Shown: positions 62,101 to 64,000 of the stretch, piece after piece | Numbering within the stretch: position 1 is the first letter of the stretch | How the letters are laid out: every line of letters begins with the position of its first letter | Source: an uncultured Roseicyclus sp. | GTDB taxonomy: Bacteria; Pseudomonadota; Alphaproteobacteria; Rhodobacterales; Rhodobacteraceae | Assembly (NCBI GenBank): GCA_947489665.1 | Contig: CANLEH010000006.1 | Coordinates: 62,001 to 126,000, forward strand | DNA: 64,000 nucleotides | Reading direction: 5' to 3' | Notes under the pieces: model-generated | What the model was told of the DNA's origin: nothing | What the model saw: only the letters and a program-made list of their open reading frames with translations | The model's database searches: none | Program-made: the position numbers and the translations under genes

Positions 62101-62652
62101 AATGCGGATATTCTGCGGCTTGATATCGCGGTGGAGGACCGATTGGTCGTGGATGTACTTCAGCGCGCCCAGCAGGTCACGGGCCAGTTCCAGAACGCGG
62201 TGGGGCGAAAAAGCGCCATCTGCGCCCACGATCTCTTCCTGCAGATCGCGGCCATGGATGAAATCCATTGCCATATAGGCGGTGCCGTTCTCCTCAAACA
62301 GGGTCTGCACATGCACCACATTGGGATGACGCAGACGCGCGAGCATCCGTGCCTCACGCAGGAATTGTGCGCGCGCGGTCTCGAAATGTTCAGACGTGCC
62401 GGCGGAGGTTGCGCTGACGGCGTGGGTCGCGGCCTGACGTTGCGCAAGCCCTAACGGGAAGCATTCCTTCACCGCCACATCCCGCCCAAGGGTATCTTGT
62501 GCAAGATACGTGATGCCAAACCCGCCCGATGCAATCAGCCGCTTGATCTCGTACTGGCCACCCAACAGCATCCACCCCGGAGGAAGCTCTCCGGCGGGCA
62601 ATTGATGCGTGACGGCGTCGGGGCCGCGTGGGGTTGGTGTTTCATCAGCCAT
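59104..62652 (-). CDS. large serine/threonine kinase with membrane span, coiled coil and propeller-like domain
   Basis: 1182 residues. Kinase domain about 30-295 with IASGGFGITYLA, VAVKECFP, HRDIKPQN, DFGAAR and DGYSPHEFY; membrane segment about 335-360 (GGAVLGALLAAAVGGGIW); a coiled coil of nearly 300 residues (about 367-655, LEGQLAEAQASLAAALAAS type repeats); then a repeat-rich beta region about 670-1000 resembling a WD40/propeller (GLVDSTGGIALFDRDSG); and a C-terminal domain with Cys residues. The start at 62652 fits the homology. Cytoplasmic kinase with an external sensor fits an envelope sensor. It shares its lead-in with the 23307-24641 kinase. Confidence 0.9.
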   Translation of the reverse strand: MADETPTPRGPDAVTHQLPAGELPPGWMLLGGQYEIKRLIASGGFGITYLAQDTLGRDVAVKECFPLGLAQRQAATHAVSATSAGTSEHFETARAQFLREARMLARLRHPNVVHVQTLFEENGTAYMAMDFIHGRDLQEEIVGADGAFSPHRVLELARDLLGALKYIHDQSVLHRDIKPQNIRIDRFGMPMLIDFGAARAETQARSRMAGTFRVVTDGYSPHEFYVSGAQQGPYSDLYALAATLHHVITGAAPIAADERASAIATGQPDPYQPIADLHPDHDGRLLHLIDRALRMTPGDRPKDAGAWLAALADAPTTMVTPMAMPDAVAPAPARSGGRFVGGAVLGALLAAAVGGGIWSTQPAWLTPGMDEMMAEMGRLETALAEAEAARGAAEAELTILQSALTDAEENLTRLETADGDMAATMAELDEARAARDAAAAQVADLERSLETLAVTQAALEDARAARDAATQRATTLAEENASATNQITALEGQLAEAQASLAAALAASDGLTQDVQTAASDIARLEQELTSERTRAAALADVDNDLTAAETALAAAASDIADLEARLAAALEAGEGSDAMRAEMGRLEGALELSEAERVRLLEDLVEAEEAAGNSDANLSEIDRLRARIADLEAENANLQAALALTEAALADALGEGPMYLVETATLSAPNGTLSLLPRFSWDNATVGLVDSTGGIALFDRDSGVYQAHLARGIPDTITRLGFSMEGGYAIATTGPGTPNRLYDITNRREILRFEPTTVTTANRAISRSETHFVYTRASVGGQTDIVLVDLANTTLGAPSEQILTSVPDGTTVRVTFAENADQITVITPSLVRVFETDGRLTRTAGNRIGSFVAMSPMGGDQGLLILRNDGGVTLFDNALDQRELADFPPTSPYTRYRLSGDRLSFMRASDTEWEIIDLVGRSIRGSGPMPDATSEAFISVSSDGEMLFIGASGGNTAQLIDVATGGVLHEFGAAEQGYFSFDNSHIAVGSPDQPQATIFRREGSPPEPLFDEPAIVNIAPQAPAPAPAPRVDTGTCSPMALNSDLTDLVPDFIDDRRLFAGDAGGPMNLLECWSVHPDGLTEVIENAPAPLFISPEPMVSLSMTATSRALNLDVSGRASCNARLIAQWRGRWRLSEPVGTGQSLNLLDPGTDDQPLRVWIATEEHDPECAGLVQLSLSARP

Positions 62653-62757
62653 GGCTGAAGGCACAATTGCGCGCGCGCATCCGCCTGTAAACGCATGTTT
62701 TCCGTATCGTACGTGCAGGGCTTGCAATCTTGTCTCTGCTGCGACACGTCAAGCGCG

Positions 62758-63408
62758 ATGACATTGACGATTTCGCAAAAGCTGCACGGGGCCTGGGATG
62801 TCGCCAGGGGGCGTTACGATCAGCAGATCGATAGCGACCTTGGCCGGTGGCAGGGCCACCTGTTTGCAGCGGTCAATGATCACGGATTTCTGCGCCGGTA
62901 TTGGCGCAATGAGGGCCAGATAGCGCCGGGCCTTTATCGGGCCAACCACCCTGATGAGAGGACGCTTCGCCAGTGGAAAGCGCGTGGCATTGTCGAGGTG
63001 ATCAGCCTGCGCCCCGCTCAGCTGGCTGTCCACGAATTCGAGGCGCGCGCATGCGCAGCGCTGGGGCTTCGTCTGCGCAATGTCGCATTAACTGCACGAG
63101 AGGCACCGCGCCGCATCCGGCTTTTGGAGTTGCTCAATGTGTTCGATACTCTCGAACGGCCCGCGTTGATCCACTGCAAATCGGGGGCGGATCGGACGGG
63201 TCTTGCAGCAGCCCTTTGGGCGATCCACGTGGAAGGGCGACCGGTGGCCGAGGCCCGGCGCGCCTTGAGCTTGCGCCATTTGCACCTCAGCTGGTCCAAG
63301 ACGGGTGTGTTGGATCGGTTCCTTGATGCCTATGAGGCGCGTCTGAAGCAGGGTGACATATCGCTCAGGCAATGGATCGAAACGGAATACGACGAAACCG
63401 CGTTATAG
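62758..63408 (+). CDS. tyrosine/dual-specificity phosphatase-like protein
   Basis: 216 residues. The catalytic P-loop is HCKSGADRTG (C-x5-R) near residue 141, with the upstream Asp-containing segment PGLYRANHPDERTLRQWKAR and VEVISLR typical of the family. It starts at ATG 62758, 105 bases from the divergent kinase start. Some members in alphaproteobacteria act on envelope lipids rather than protein, so a link to the kinase is not certain. Confidence 0.82.
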   Translation: MTLTISQKLHGAWDVARGRYDQQIDSDLGRWQGHLFAAVNDHGFLRRYWRNEGQIAPGLYRANHPDERTLRQWKARGIVEVISLRPAQLAVHEFEARACAALGLRLRNVALTAREAPRRIRLLELLNVFDTLERPALIHCKSGADRTGLAAALWAIHVEGRPVAEARRALSLRHLHLSWSKTGVLDRFLDAYEARLKQGDISLRQWIETEYDETAL

Positions 63409-63415
63409 CCGTTGG

Positions 63416-64000
63416 TCAGTTCAGCCAGGTTTCGATCTCAAGCGTTGCGTCACACCCGGCACCGTCGATGGTGCCAACCCAGATGTCGATGCGCCCCTCA
63501 ATCGCGGCCTGACCCGTAAGGTTCAGAAGCGGGGCGGTGACGCTGCCGGTATTGTCATCGAAATGCCAAACCGTGTCCTGCGTGTTCACCAGCAGGATCG
63601 TGTCACAATCGGTGGCTTCAACCTCTAACTCCAATCGCCGGAACTGAGCCATCTCGGAGGTATAAAGCGTGAAGTCCGGGATCTGATCGACGAACCCTGT
63701 GACGTTTGCGGGCAAGTCCGCGCAATTGGCCAGGTCGGCCGTGCCGCTTGCGCGCAAAAGCGCTGTCTGGGGTGTGTAAATCTCGGTGCCCGTATAACGG
63801 AGTTCCGCACCTGGTACGGCCCAGGTCGGGCAATTGGCGGCTGTGCCCCCGCCGCCGCCGGTCACGTTCCCACCGGGGGTGTTGGGGCCGGGGTTGGGCG
63901 TTGTGCCGCTGGCCAGCATTAATTCGATTTCGGCGCGCGCCTCGCGTAGTTCCATTGTCAGACGGTCGGCCTCTGCCTCGGCCTCCGACAGATCCTCGGC
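63416..64000 (-). CDS. coiled-coil protein with C-terminal PPC-like domain (5' truncated)
   Basis: The frame is open to the right edge, so the start lies outside. The visible 194 residues begin with heptad-like Glu/Ala/Leu sequence (EAEAEADRLTMELREARAEI), then a Gly/Pro/Asn linker (NPGPNTPGGNV), then about 135 residues of beta-rich sequence with paired Cys (TAANCPTW, LANCADL, ATDCDTILL, DGAGCDATLEIETWLN). This end resembles bacterial pre-peptidase C-terminal beta-sandwich domains. The overall plan recalls the kinase at 59104-62652, so it may be another large signalling protein. It converges on the phosphatase gene, seven bases apart. Confidence 0.7.
   Translation of the reverse strand, partial: AEDLSEAEAEADRLTMELREARAEIELMLASGTTPNPGPNTPGGNVTGGGGGTAANCPTWAVPGAELRYTGTEIYTPQTALLRASGTADLANCADLPANVTGFVDQIPDFTLYTSEMAQFRRLELEVEATDCDTILLVNTQDTVWHFDDNTGSVTAPLLNLTGQAAIEGRIDIWVGTIDGAGCDATLEIETWLN

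Overview
This window looks like chromosomal DNA of a phototrophic alphaproteobacterium of the Rhodobacteraceae (Roseobacter group). The argS-SPOR-nagZ-scpA-scpB series, the Hint-domain protein, DUF1045 and DUF3726 proteins, MttB-like genes and above all a pucBAC light-harvesting operon with tandem TGT-N12-ACA (PpsR-type) palindromes fit an aerobic anoxygenic phototroph. The DNA is GC-rich and densely coding. There are no insertion sequences, phage genes or CRISPR arrays, and one tRNA (Leu, UAG).

Layout: 1-5262 housekeeping (argS, SPOR, nagZ, scpA, scpB); 5344-7378 secreted MliC-like/SH3 proteins around a 63-aa gene whose ribosome binding site lies in a long hairpin; 7536-9338 glnB-glnA; 9504-16595 nnr, Hint protein, tRNA-Leu, CobW-type GTPase, amidohydrolase, DUF1045 protein and a LacI regulator; 16592-24641 an eight-gene phosphosignalling/GTPase operon on the minus strand; 25239-27983 pucBAC plus an unknown gene; 27971-31173 divergent oxyR/katG; 31384-40687 small membrane proteins, an FAD oxidase, a BCCT transporter, a methyltransferase and a dehydrogenase; 40724-51379 a LysR regulator and a methylated-amine (betaine-type) catabolic operon; 51565-64000 a second phosphosignalling region.

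The two signalling regions are the most unusual part. Each contains a Ser/Thr kinase, an FHA protein and a PP2C phosphatase, and these are clearly paralogous between the two. In region 1 the trio is translationally coupled to a dynamin-like GTPase, a smaller GTPase, a GTPase-like protein that has lost its P-loop, a roadblock-like small protein and an unknown protein. In region 2 the FHA/PP2C pair precedes an FHA protein with a zinc ribbon, an FHA domain fused to a flavin/NAD(P)-type oxidoreductase and two membrane proteins, facing a 1182-aa kinase with coiled coil and probable propeller. No type VI secretion genes, the usual home of FHA/PP2C/kinase sets, are visible. I infer a phospho-dependent switch acting on membrane-associated GTPases (region 1) and on a redox or transport function (region 2); neither is shown by sequence alone.

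Other notable points: the LH2 alpha subunit has Phe44-Leu45, the pair known from blue-shifted B800-820 antennae, plus a long C-terminal tail; a family of hairpin-plus-core intergenic repeats occurs at five places between 31.2 and 48.2 kb; and the betaine-type operon has an MttB-family enzyme without pyrrolysine and a dipeptidase homologue that has lost its HxD metal motif.
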